Assembly: GCF_014650715.1 (NCBI RefSeq)
Contig: NZ_BMVM01000011.1
Span: 186,001 to 250,000 of the forward strand
Length of the DNA: 64,000 bases
Direction: 5' to 3'
From: Streptomyces bluensis
GTDB taxonomy: Bacteria; Actinomycetota; Actinomycetes; Streptomycetales; Streptomycetaceae
In this document: positions 9,452 to 18,500 of the stretch, piece after piece
Layout: each line of letters opens with the position of its first letter
Numbering within the stretch: the first letter of the stretch is position 1
Notes under the pieces: model-generated
What the model was told of the DNA's origin: nothing
Databases searched by the model: none
What the model saw: only the letters and a program-made list of their open reading frames with translations
Made by a program: the position numbers and the translations under genes

Positions 9452-9502
9452 AATGGTGCGGCGGAGTCCTGGTTTCGGTAACCGGGACTCCGCCGCTATA
9501 TT
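9452..9502 (+). promoter_or_regulatory. Dispersed palindrome/promoter element, copy 1
   Basis: AATGGT is followed by an almost perfect inverted repeat with 17-base arms (9458-9474 and 9480-9496, one G-T pair) around the loop TCGGT, and then TATATT at 9497. The palindrome matches other copies in the window but with different arm bases that still pair, for example GAGTCC against GGACTC instead of GATCCC. No gene with a good start lies immediately downstream; a short open frame ends at 9638. Confidence 0.7.
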
Positions 9503-9704
9503 GCGCCCGAATCTGGTACGGCAGTACGGCGCGATTGACGGCTTGAACATCCGGGCTGTGGAACGGGTTGGCGAGGATTCGCTGACACTGCACGTGGCGC
9601 CGCTGAAGGAGTTTTCGCCCTCAGAGGTCGGTATTTAAGTGCATAGGCGATTTGCTGTCACCTGAACGTGTGGCAGCACGCTATTCCGGCCGGTCGGCGG
9701 GCTC

Positions 9705-10041
9705 GGGCGTGTTGGGCTCAGCAACGTGAGCGAGCGCAAGCCCTACAAGGCCGACCTGTCCGACGAGCAGTGGGCGCTTGTCGAGCCGGTGATCGCCGCA
9801 TGGAAGGCCGCACACCGCTCGGCCAGCGGTCACCAGGGCCGGTACGCGATGCGGGAGATCGTCAACGCGCTCCTCTACCAGGGGCCGCACCGGCTGCCAG
9901 TGGGACCTGCTTCCGCACGACCTGCCGCCGCACGGTGCGGTGATGTACTACTTCACCAAGTGGCGCGATGACGGCACCGACCAGGACCTGATCCGCGCCC
10001 TCTTGAGCCGCATCGATCCCACCCAACGACGCTTCGACTGA
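9705..10041 (+). mobile_element. Truncated, frameshifted IS5-family transposase remnant
   Basis: From GTG 9726 the frame encodes DLSDEQWALVEPVI, typical of the N-terminus of IS5-group transposases (DUF4096-like), as far as NALLYQG. There an extra G in a run of four near 9889 shifts the frame. The continuation GRTGCQWDLLPHDLPP...YYFTKWRDDG is readable in the next frame and stops at 10041. The DDE catalytic region is missing, so the element cannot move by itself. No terminal inverted repeats or target duplication could be identified. Confidence 0.75.
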
Positions 10042-10616
10042 CGCGCCGACTGGTTTGCCGTCGCCAGCGGCAGGCGACCCGGCTCATTTCGACCGTGCCC
10101 TCGTGTGCGGGTGCCCCCTGTTAGGCCTCTCGGTTGCGGCGAGCTGGAGTTCGTGGAAGGTACCGTCGTGGGGCGTCGCGAAGAGGTTGCTCGCTTCGGT
10201 GTTGGGCTTGGTGCTCGTTGAGGTCGCTGCCCGATTCCCCCTGCCGCGTCCGCTGAAGCCGTTCCCAATGCTGGGCACATCGTCACCGGCAGGACGAATG
10301 TGGCAGGTAGGGAGAAATGATCTGGAAACAATGTCCTCGGCTCGCATTGTGAGTGAGATCACGAGGTTCATTTTTTGAGTCAGCGACTGAAGTCTGCATT
10401 GACATGTGCGTACGGACATCGAAACGGACAGCATCGGAGGCAGAAAAACAGCATGTCCGCAGCCTTGTATGGGCGTTCGGGCAGCCAAGACCATGCTCTT
10501 TTCGCCTGACGGGTCGTCTTGTCCATGTAAAACGCCGCTGCGATCATGTCGACGATTCCCGCCCTTGAGAGCCACGGACCTTCAGACGGCTCTGCGGCGC
10601 TACTGAAAGGTAGTCC
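10042..10616. other. Intergenic stretch without a supported gene
   Basis: No frame has convincing codon bias on either strand. The stretch 10280-10520 is noticeably lower in GC than its surroundings. A TTGACA hexamer at 10399-10404 could be a -35 box, but the sequence 17 bases further on (AAACGG) is a poor -10 box. It presumably contains the promoter of the secreted protein gene at 10617. Confidence 0.4.
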
Positions 10617-11975
10617 GTGTTAAGACGCATCCTCCTGCCTGCCTTGATCACCTCCACGCTCCTCGTGGGAGCGACAGTTCAATCGACGGCTTCTGTTGCA
10701 GACACCGCCGACCGGCGCTCGGCTTCCACCAGTCAGGTTCCCCCCGCATCGGACAAAGAGCGCCTGGATGGAAGCGCCACCCGGTCCGGCCCCAGCGAGG
10801 AAGACTGCACAGAGGCCGCAGAACGAGCGGCACGCACCGCCACCGCACCTCGCCGGTACAACTGCTTGACCCAGCTCACACCCGCCGAGGGTAAAGCAGC
10901 TCTTGCGTCGAGCGTAACGGCCGGAAACGCTGGTGCATCTGCAGCGCTCGACGCTCCGCTGCCGGTGAACGACTGCACCGGTGACGAGGACGGCTCCTGG
11001 TACGCCACCCGGACCATGCAATGCCAGATTTACCCGAACGTGAAGTACACCTACCGGGACAGCGACGGCAAGGTGCTCGGCACGGCTCTGTTCGCCACCG
11101 CGCAGCAACTGGACCTGGCCACCAACAGCCTGCAGTGGACCGAGACCGACCAGATCACCATGCTGTCCTCCACCGGGACGCTGCCCGCCAACCTGGGTGT
11201 GTCGTGGACGACCAACTGCTCCGCCACCTGCACCCCGAAGAGCACCAAGCCCTGGGTGCAGACCTCCATCCGTGACGGACAGAACCTCAAAACGACCTAC
11301 ACCCTTAGGGACGTGCCGTCCACCGTCTACGACTACATCGACCTCGACTACCAACTCTCCATCGGCGCACCCGAGGCCATCGACCTGCTGCCGCCGATCA
11401 CATGGGGCGGCGCCGAAGTTCGCTGTGACAACAAGCTCTCCAGTCTCGACAAGGCCGGCTGCGTGGTTCCCTGGTACACCCCAACACTGCACGTCTCACG
11501 GGCGCAGTACGGCTCGTCCGCGGACATGATTGAGTGGGCCCAGAACAACCTCTCCGGTCACTGGGGCCTGCGCGGAACCGGCCAGCCGCTCCACCGCCTG
11601 CAAAGCCCCTCGCAGCAGGACAGCAACCGACGCGCGATCTGCGGAACGACGAAGTTCACTCCTGACCCGGCCATCCAGGACGACTCCTGCGACGAGTTCC
11701 CCTTCGCTGGCACCTACGAAAGCGGTGCACTCAACGGCGTTGACCACGGTAAGGACTGCGCCCAGGTCACCGCAGTCCGCGCCGGAACCACGAACGACCT
11801 GGCTCTGGACTGGCCCACCGTGACAACGGTCGGGACCGTCTCCGGCAGCGAAAAATGCGTGCGCGGCCACATCCCCAGGAGTTTGAACACTGACTTGGGC
11901 GGAGCCTACGGCGTGTTCATCAAGGACGTACTGCTCGCAGACGACGACCCGTTCTGGATAAGAGTCACCTTCTAA
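10617..11975 (+). CDS. Secreted NucA/NucB-like deoxyribonuclease domain protein
   Basis: A protein of 452 residues, started at GTG 10617 behind GAAAGG. Residues 1-30 are a signal peptide (LRRILLPALITSTLLVGATV). The C-terminal third contains CDEFPFAGTYESG, the signature of the NucA/NucB sporulation nuclease domain, followed by a His-containing segment (VRGHIP). Eight or more cysteines suggest disulfide bonds, consistent with export. The middle part resembles no family I recognise. It is probably an extracellular DNase; a role in competition or nutrition is only inference. It is flanked by low-GC intergenic DNA and a convergent gene. Confidence 0.68.
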   Translation: MLRRILLPALITSTLLVGATVQSTASVADTADRRSASTSQVPPASDKERLDGSATRSGPSEEDCTEAAERAARTATAPRRYNCLTQLTPAEGKAALASSVTAGNAGASAALDAPLPVNDCTGDEDGSWYATRTMQCQIYPNVKYTYRDSDGKVLGTALFATAQQLDLATNSLQWTETDQITMLSSTGTLPANLGVSWTTNCSATCTPKSTKPWVQTSIRDGQNLKTTYTLRDVPSTVYDYIDLDYQLSIGAPEAIDLLPPITWGGAEVRCDNKLSSLDKAGCVVPWYTPTLHVSRAQYGSSADMIEWAQNNLSGHWGLRGTGQPLHRLQSPSQQDSNRRAICGTTKFTPDPAIQDDSCDEFPFAGTYESGALNGVDHGKDCAQVTAVRAGTTNDLALDWPTVTTVGTVSGSEKCVRGHIPRSLNTDLGGAYGVFIKDVLLADDDPFWIRVTF

Positions 11976-12006
11976 CTCCCTGACAGACACGCCACCGATG
12001 GCCGGG

Positions 12007-12038
12007 CGGTCAGCCTCGCAAGTGCTGGAGGCTGACCG
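12007..12038. terminator. Hairpin between convergent genes
   Basis: CGGTCAGCCTC (12007-12017) and GAGGCTGACCG (12028-12038) form an 11-bp stem with a 10-base loop, about 30 bases after the stop of the secreted nuclease gene and over the last codons of the opposing gene. No T-run follows, which is common for Streptomyces terminators. Confidence 0.5.
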
Positions 12039-12597
12039 TCGGAAGGGCACCCTTGGCCACCCCCGGGGAAAGCGTCAGCCCAAATGCGCGCTCCAGCGCC
12101 AGCAACGCCATCGCAGACGGGGACCAATCGTCGTCGAAGTCGTCTTCATCCTCAGGGAAGAAGCCGACGTCAGCCAGAGCACTACGGATGCGAGAGGTAT
12201 CCGCGCCCGTTGTCATATGAACCGCCCAGGCATCGAAGTCGGCCATGATCTCCCCGTCCCGCGCGTGCACGATGCGGGTCGTACCCGCCATCTGATACCA
12301 CACCGACACTGCCTCGGTCCCCATGGACAAGCCAGAGAGCACCGACGGCTGCAGCAACCTGCCGTGCGCATCAACATCGAGAAGAAAGATCCAATCCCCG
12401 CTGCGGCACACCCTCACCGCCGGTGTCTGCTCGTCCCACCCGAAGCACTGCAACGCCTCCTCGGGAGTACACAGCGGATACGGTGCCTGATCGGCGACAC
12501 CCAGGCGCGACAGCACCTCGTCGAGCGAAGGCCCGCGCACACACGTGATGCCGAAGTGATCCCAGGGCACACACCCGGCCAATACAGATTCCGTCAC
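12010..12597 (-). CDS. DUF6461-like hypothetical protein
   Basis: A protein of 195 residues, acidic near its C-terminus (EDEDDFDDDW). The pattern FGITCVRGPSLDEVLSRLG near the start and a regularly spaced GDWIFLLDVDAHG fit the Streptomyces DUF6461 proteins, whose function is unknown. It is cytoplasmic by appearance, with no signal peptide or membrane segment. It is a single gene, convergent with the secreted nuclease gene. The family call is moderate; the gene itself is well supported by codon bias. Confidence 0.6.
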   Translation of the reverse strand: MTESVLAGCVPWDHFGITCVRGPSLDEVLSRLGVADQAPYPLCTPEEALQCFGWDEQTPAVRVCRSGDWIFLLDVDAHGRLLQPSVLSGLSMGTEAVSVWYQMAGTTRIVHARDGEIMADFDAWAVHMTTGADTSRIRSALADVGFFPEDEDDFDDDWSPSAMALLALERAFGLTLSPGVAKGALPTVSLQHLRG

Positions 12598-12930
12598 TAC
12601 CTAGCGTCCTTCAGCTCAACAGGTGTAGGGCGTGCCGTGACCGGGTCCTGGGCACGGTCAACATCCCGTGCCCACAAGCCCATTCGCATCGGTGAAACAA
12701 ATTGTACCGCCGACACCTCGTCCCAAAGCAGCGCAACAAACCGCAGGGAACTACTGGTTCAGCAACCGTTGGCTATCGGGCTGGTGGACCAGCCACTCCT
12801 GAAGCAAGTGAACTCGCTATCCGCTACCGAGCCGGATTCGCATCTCTCGACGCGCTGCTCGACAACGGGTGACGAACTGCCGCTGTGCATCCGCAGGACG
12901 GCCCATCATCGCCGAACAGCTTGGTGGTCA

Positions 12931-13452
12931 GACGAGATCGTCGACCTAAGCGGGTTGGGACGCCTGCTGGGGGGATCGGCTCTCACTGACACGTCAGTGG
13001 GCGTACCCGACGGGCATTACACAGACGAGAGCATGCGGGTCACGGCCGTCCCCACTCGCAACGCGATCATGCTGTCAGTAGCAGCAGGAGTCGCCGTTGC
13101 GGCCAAGGCGGACACCGTCGCATTCGGGGCCCATGCCGGCGATCACACGATCTATCCCGACTGTCGGCCGGGGTTCCTCGAACAACTGGCCCGTACGATC
13201 CGCGTCGGCAACGAGGGCTTCCTTGTTGAGGACTTTCAGCTTGTCGCGCCGTTCCTGACCGTCACGAAGACAGACATCGTGACGGCAGCGGCAGAAATGG
13301 GCGTGCCGTTCGAGCTGACATGGTCGTGCTACAAGGGCGGTGATGTGCACTGCGGCACGTGCGGGACCTGCTGGGAACGCAGGGAGGCCTTCGAGCGCGC
13401 AGGCATCACTGACCCCACCCGCTACGCTGCTGCGCCCACAAGGGAGCGTTGA
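12931..13452 (+). pseudogene. queC: queC remnant (7-cyano-7-deazaguanine synthase), 5' deleted
   Basis: From about 12931 the frame matches QueC strongly: VDLSGLGRLLGGSAL, VPTRNAIMLSVAAGVAV, FGAHAGDHTIYPDCRP and the zinc site CYKGGDVHCGTCGTC. The N-terminal ATP pyrophosphatase loop (SGGxDST) and some 50 residues are missing. No copy of it is present in any frame back to 12600, and no plausible start precedes the homologous part. QueC makes preQ0, a precursor of queuosine, of 7-deazaguanine-modified DNA and of pyrrolopyrimidine antibiotics. The fragment should be inactive. Its stop touches the start of a queD-like gene (TGATG). Confidence 0.8.
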
Positions 13453-13676
13453 TGAGCGGCCTGTGGCGCATCGGGAAGAAGTTTCGCTTCGAAGCGACTC
13501 GCGAGGTGGACGGTCGGCTCGACGGCCGCACCTTTACCGCGGAGGTCGTGCTGGCCTCCGAGACCTTGTCCAGCCCAGGTTTCGTCGTGGACTTCGGTGT
13601 GCTCGCGCCGGTGAAGAAACACATCGACGCGGTGCTCGACCACCAACTCCTCAACGAGGTAGTGCCTGACCCTTGA
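13452..13676 (+). pseudogene. queD: queD-like fragment (6-carboxytetrahydropterin synthase family)
   Basis: Only 74 residues, about 60% of normal QueD length. RIGKKFRFEAT at the start and GFVVDFGVLAPVKKHIDAVLDHQLLNEVV at the end of the fragment match the family. The zinc-binding histidines are missing: the AxH position reads ATR, and the usual HGH stretch has been lost between DGRLDGR and TFTAEV. The C-terminal catalytic part is also absent. Together with the beheaded queC it looks like the residue of a preQ0 pathway. Confidence 0.65.
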
Positions 13677-13786
13677 AATTCCCCACCGGCGCTCCCTTTG
13701 TTCCCCAGACCTGCTTTTGTTCCTCACCTCGCGATGCCACGAGCGCTGAAGGTGAGAAAGCCCACCGCGCAGGCGTCCACCGGTAC

Positions 13787-14254
13787 TCACGCCGCGCGGA
13801 TCGGTGTGTCGAGCACGGAGGCGATCGCCGCGGTATTGGCGACGATGAACTCGGCCAACTGCGGAGGCATCAGCTTGAGTTCCCTAATGGTCTCGGCTGT
13901 GAACGGTACCCGTACCACCTCGTATCCGCCCCGCTCAGGCTTGCTGAACTCTGTACCGGTCCGGGCGCTCAGGTTCATGGAGTACAGGCGGGCGGCGAAG
14001 ATGTGCTGGATGCCGATACCCCCGTTCAGTCCGTCACTGATCAGGTGAACCAGCTCGGCGCGCTGCAGTGTGGCGCCTAGCTCCTCGAACACCTCGCGGT
14101 GCAGTGCCGCTTCGATGGTGGGGTCCTCGTCCTCGACTCCGCCGCCCACCGTGACCCAGTACGGCTCCTGGCCCGGCTTCGTGCGTTTTATGAGCACCAA
14201 CTCATCCCCGTCGATGAGGATGGCACGGGCACTGCGCTTGACGATCTCGATCAT
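13787..14254 (-). CDS. Nudix hydrolase
   Basis: A protein of 155 residues starting at ATG 14254. The Nudix box is complete, from GGGVEDED at about residue 37 to REVFEELGA at 53-61, giving the G-x5-E-x7-REUxEExGU pattern for Mg2+-dependent hydrolysis of nucleoside diphosphate derivatives. The preceding strand AILIDGDELVLIKR is typical of small actinobacterial members. The substrate cannot be predicted. It has no obvious operon partner; the 215 bases upstream hold nothing recognisable. Confidence 0.85.
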   Translation of the reverse strand: MIEIVKRSARAILIDGDELVLIKRTKPGQEPYWVTVGGGVEDEDPTIEAALHREVFEELGATLQRAELVHLISDGLNGGIGIQHIFAARLYSMNLSARTGTEFSKPERGGYEVVRVPFTAETIRELKLMPPQLAEFIVANTAAIASVLDTPIRAA

Positions 14255-14469
14255 GGGTTGGACCCACCTCTGCTTACGTTACGGCGGCAAGCTGGCCCAG
14301 TGTGCCTCGCGTCACCACCCCTTCTGGAAGGCGGGGTCTGTGCGGAGGTGTCTGGGCAGCTCTGCGGCGTCGTCGCTCTTCTGCTCGGTGAGGGCTGGCC
14401 TCTCCGTCTGTGGGTGGCTCTAGGACCTGGGTGGCTGCTGGAGATTGCGAGGCGGTCGTCAGTGCGACG

Positions 14470-15522
14470 TCAAGTGCGCCAACTGGAGTCGATGGAGAGC
14501 TGGTTGCGGTTGGTGGCTTCCTGCGCGAGGCGTTGGCCGGCGGTGAGCAGGTTGTGGGCCTGTGCGGACAGGGGCGTGGGCAGCCAAGCGGCGAGTGTCT
14601 GGGCGCGGTCGTCGGCGATGGGGGTGGAGGGGGTGGGGGTGTGGCCGAGGAGAAGTCGGTAGAGGCCGGTAGCCGGTTGGATCGGGGGCAGACCGTGTTG
14701 GAGGGCGGTGAGGGATGCGCGAGCGGGGATGGCCAGGCCGTCAGCGTCGAGGTCGCCGTAATAGAGAATGCGGTGGATGCCGGGGAGTTCCGTGAGGCGG
14801 CTGACGGAGGCTTCGAAGGATCGTCCGGCTCCGAAGGCGATGAACCGGGTGCGGCCGGGCTGCTTGGAGAGCAGGTCGTGGAGGGTGGCATACGTGTCGC
14901 TGTTCTCCACCACCAGAAGGGCGTTGCCGTCGCCGACTTGGTGGTGGGCGAGCGGGGGCGGCTGGCGGTAGGTGGCCAGCTGATCGAGGGTGAGGCGCCC
15001 GGGGGCGAATAGCGCGCCAGAGATGAGGGCGTCGAGACGTTTCTCGTCGCGGAAGATCTCGTAGGACCGCTCGCGCAGCGGGATCGGCGTACGCCGATCG
15101 GGGGCGTTGCTGCTGTCCCGGAACCAGCGGCTGCATGCGAGGAGGTCCTCGGTCTGGGCGGAGGTGAGACGGGCGGTGTAGGCCCAGTCGAGTTCCGGGC
15201 GCCAGGAGACGGGGCGGCGAGGCGCGCGCGGCGTGGCCGGGGTGGCGGTGGGCAGGCGGACTTGTTCGGGCAGGCGTGGTCGGCCGGCGTCCCAGCGGGC
15301 GCTGCTGGTGGGCAGGGTGAGGAGGCGGTGGTCCGCGAGTTCGTGCAGGAGTGTGGCGAGCGCGGTGCGTGAGTGCTCTCCGCTGGCCAGGCCGGGCAGG
15401 GCCGCGGTGAATGCTTCGACGAGAGTGGCGCGGGAGATGGTGGCCTTCTCGGCTCGGGCCTGCAGCGCGGCGCTGAGGCTGGCCGCTGCGGGTGACAGTG
15501 GCGGGGAAGAACCGGCGGTCAT
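14470..15522 (-). CDS. jetD: Wadjet protein JetD (Toprim nuclease subunit)
   Basis: A protein of 350 residues; ATG 15522 overlaps the jetC stop as ATGA. The C-terminal half has the Toprim layout: the Glu of LLVVENSDTYATL, a GAGRSFEAS stretch, and the Asp pair of YYGDLDADGLAIP. The N-terminal half is the helical/winged arm that contacts the SMC complex in known JetD proteins. In characterised Wadjet systems JetD cuts DNA after loop extrusion by the JetABC complex has sensed a small circular molecule. It is last in the jetA-B-C-D order. All catalytic acidic residues that can be recognised are present. Confidence 0.88.
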   Translation of the reverse strand: MTAGSSPPLSPAAASLSAALQARAEKATISRATLVEAFTAALPGLASGEHSRTALATLLHELADHRLLTLPTSSARWDAGRPRLPEQVRLPTATPATPRAPRRPVSWRPELDWAYTARLTSAQTEDLLACSRWFRDSSNAPDRRTPIPLRERSYEIFRDEKRLDALISGALFAPGRLTLDQLATYRQPPPLAHHQVGDGNALLVVENSDTYATLHDLLSKQPGRTRFIAFGAGRSFEASVSRLTELPGIHRILYYGDLDADGLAIPARASLTALQHGLPPIQPATGLYRLLLGHTPTPSTPIADDRAQTLAAWLPTPLSAQAHNLLTAGQRLAQEATNRNQLSIDSSWRT

Positions 15523-18500
15523 TGAGCGGAGGACTCCTTCGTGTACAGGCGCGCGGAGTGGAGGTAGCCGGACGGGGCGGCGGCGCCGTCGTCGGGGGTG
15601 ATGCGCGGGGCGGGGACGAGGGCGTGGCGGATGCGCTCGTCGAGGCGGATCAGGGACAGGCCGGCGCGGGCTTCGGCGTCGTTGCGCAGCGGGATGCACA
15701 TGGGGAAGCGGGCGGTGACCTCTTCGTCGCTCAGGCCGGTGGTGTAGATGAGCTGGATGCCCAGGGCGGCGGCCATCTCGAACTGGAGGTCGACGAGGTA
15801 GGCGGCGTTGGCGCGGCCGATCGGATTGTCCAGGAGCAGCAGTCCGCCGTTGCGGGTGCGGCTGCGAGGGCCGGGCGAGGTGCGCAGCGCGGCTAGGGCG
15901 CAGTAGAGGAGGATGGCGCCGGTGAGTTCCTGACCGCCGGAGAAGGTGGTGCCCATCTTCTCTACGGGCACCCGGGTGATCCGCCTGGCGGCGTTGGGCT
16001 TCATGACCTCGGCGGTGAAGCCTCGGGGTACGGCCTCCTTGAGGCAGCGCAGGACGACGTCGATGCCTTTGAGTTTGCGGGTGCGGGGGTTTTGGGCGAG
16101 GGCGTCAACGGTTTCGCGCATCGCGGCGGCGAGGGGCTGCTGGTCGGGTTTCTTGTAGCGGATCGTGAGGAATTTCTGTCCGGCCCAGGGCGCGTCGCCG
16201 TCGGGGAAGGCGGAGAAGCGGCTGGCCTGGTCGAGGCGGTGCAGCAGATCGGTGACGTGGGCGCCGAGCTGCGAGGCGAGGGCTTCGCGGGTCTTGGCCA
16301 TGGCGTGCAAGTCGCTGGTCAGTGCGGCGATGCGGGAGCCGAGCGCCTGGGTCCAGTTCTCGGCCAGGGCAGGGATCTTCGCGCCGCCCAGGGCGGAGAT
16401 CTGCGTGCGCAGCGGAATGTCGAGTCCTTCGAAGCGGACGTCGGCGGCTTCCTCTTTAAGGCGGCTGACGCCGGTTTCCAGAGCGCGGTCGGCGTCGTGG
16501 GCGGCCTGGTGGCGGGTGCGGTATTCCTCGGCGGCCTGCCGGGCTTCTGCCTCGGCAGCCTCGGCGGTGCCCGGATAGGGGTTCGCTTCGGCGGGCAGGT
16601 CGAGACCGTGGGCGGCGCTTTCCAGGCGCGGCAGGACGGACCGGAACGCCGCCAGGTCGCGGCTGCTGTTGGCCTGGCTGCGGCGGGCGCCGTTGTAGCG
16701 TTCGGACGCGCCGCGCTCCGTGGTACGGGCTTCCTCCAGCTCCCGTGCCGCGCGGGCACCCAGGGCGGTGGCGTCCTCCAGAGTGGTCGGCGTCCAGGCG
16801 GCGGCCTCTTCGCCGGTCAGCGGTGCTGCCGAGGCTGCGGACTGGAGGTGGTCGGTGCGGACCTTCAGCTCGCTCTCCTTGTCGCGCAGTGCGTTGAGCC
16901 GGTCGTCGAGGTCGGTGAGCTGTCCGGCCAGGTTGCGCAGGATGGCGTGGCGCTGGACCTCGTCGGTGGCCCGCGGGTCCGCGCTGAACTTCTGGGCGAG
17001 CGCTTGAATCGGCCCGGGCACCTGGTTCCATTCCCTCTGGCACCTCAGAAGGTGTTCTTCAGCGCGGGTGGCGCGCTGCTGCTGGTCTTCGCCCACTTGG
17101 ACGGCGCGCAGCTCGTCCAGGGCCTGCTCGTAGCGGTGCTTGAGTACGGGGAGAGGCTCGTGCGGTGCGCCGGGTTCGGTGGTCGCGTCGCCGCCGGGCG
17201 GAGCGGGGACGGCGCGGTGGCTTTCGGCGTGGGTGTCGGCCTCCTGCCGGGCGGCTTCGATGGCCTGGGCGCGGCGCAGCAGCTCCGCTTCGGCCCGCTT
17301 GCACGCGGCACGCAGATCGTCGGCTTCGGTCCGCCACTCCTGGCACTGCGCGGTCAGGACGGCGATGCGGTTGTGGGCCTGGGCGGCTTCGGTCTCGGCG
17401 CCGGCCAGCTGCCGGAGGACGTGCAGGGCGCGCTGGGCTTCACCGGTCCGGTCGACGAGCTCCTCGTACGCCTGCTCCGCCTCGTGCAGGGTGGCGTCGT
17501 GCCTCTCGGCCGCGTCGCGGGCCTCCTGGGCGGCGGTCTCGGACGCGGCGGCGGTGGTCTGCAAGTCGTTCAGCTGGGCGAGGCGGTCGGGGACGGGCAT
17601 CTGTGCGCAGGCGTCCAGCCAGTTGGCGAGGTGCCGCTCCAGCTCCCGTGCCTCCGCCAGGCGCGTGTCGAGGACCTGCAGCTGGCGGGTGGCGGCCGTG
17701 ATGCGCGCGGTGACCTCGCCTCGTTCGCGTCCGGCGGCGTCTTCGTCGTGCAGGGCGGGGGAAGGCTCGATCACGAAGCGGTCGTTGTCGGTGGCGGCTG
17801 GGCTCAGCAGACGCTCGCCGGTGCCCACGGTCACGGCGGCGGCCGGAAGGGGGCGGGTCTGTTCCAGGTGGCGGCGAGCGGTGTCCAGGCCGTCGGCCCC
17901 GCCCACGATGATTCCACCGATCAGGTCGGGGTGCGCGCGGATGACCCCGGGGTGGGCGTTGGCGGGCACGTTGTCGTGCATCCACCGCCAGCCGGGCCAG
18001 GCCGCGATGCCGTGCGCGACAAGGTCGTCACACAGGTGCCGCACGGCAGGGCTGGCCGGGTGCAGGCCCCCGCTCGTATCGAGCACGTCGAGCAGGTCCT
18101 GGTCCTCGCGCAGGCTGATGCGGGTCCGGGTGAGCGTGGTCTCCAGATGGGCGATGCGGCGTCCGGCGGCCTCCCCCAGCACGGCGGCATGTTCATGGAG
18201 CAACTCCAGCGCGTCGGCGGCGCGCAGCTCGTCGGGCTCGGCTTCGAGGAGGTCGGCGCACAGCGGCAGGGACTGGACGGCCGTGGCCTGCTGGCGCAGC
18301 CGGTCGGTCTGGGCGAGCGCCGCATCGGCCGCGGCACGGTCGGACAGTGCCCGCCGCTGTACGTCGGCCAGGTGCTGGTGCGCCTGATCGCGCCCCGTGC
18401 GGGCGGCCTGACGTGCTTGTTTGGCCTCGTCCATGAGCTGGCCGAGGTGGCAGGTGTGCGCCTCGGCGCGGGCCGCGGCGTCCCCGGCCTGTTCGTCGGG

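Noticed and set aside
9515..9638. Short open frame after element copy 1 ending LKEFSPSEVGI
   Set aside because: Codon bias is fair, but there is no ribosome-binding site and no start codon; too short to annotate.
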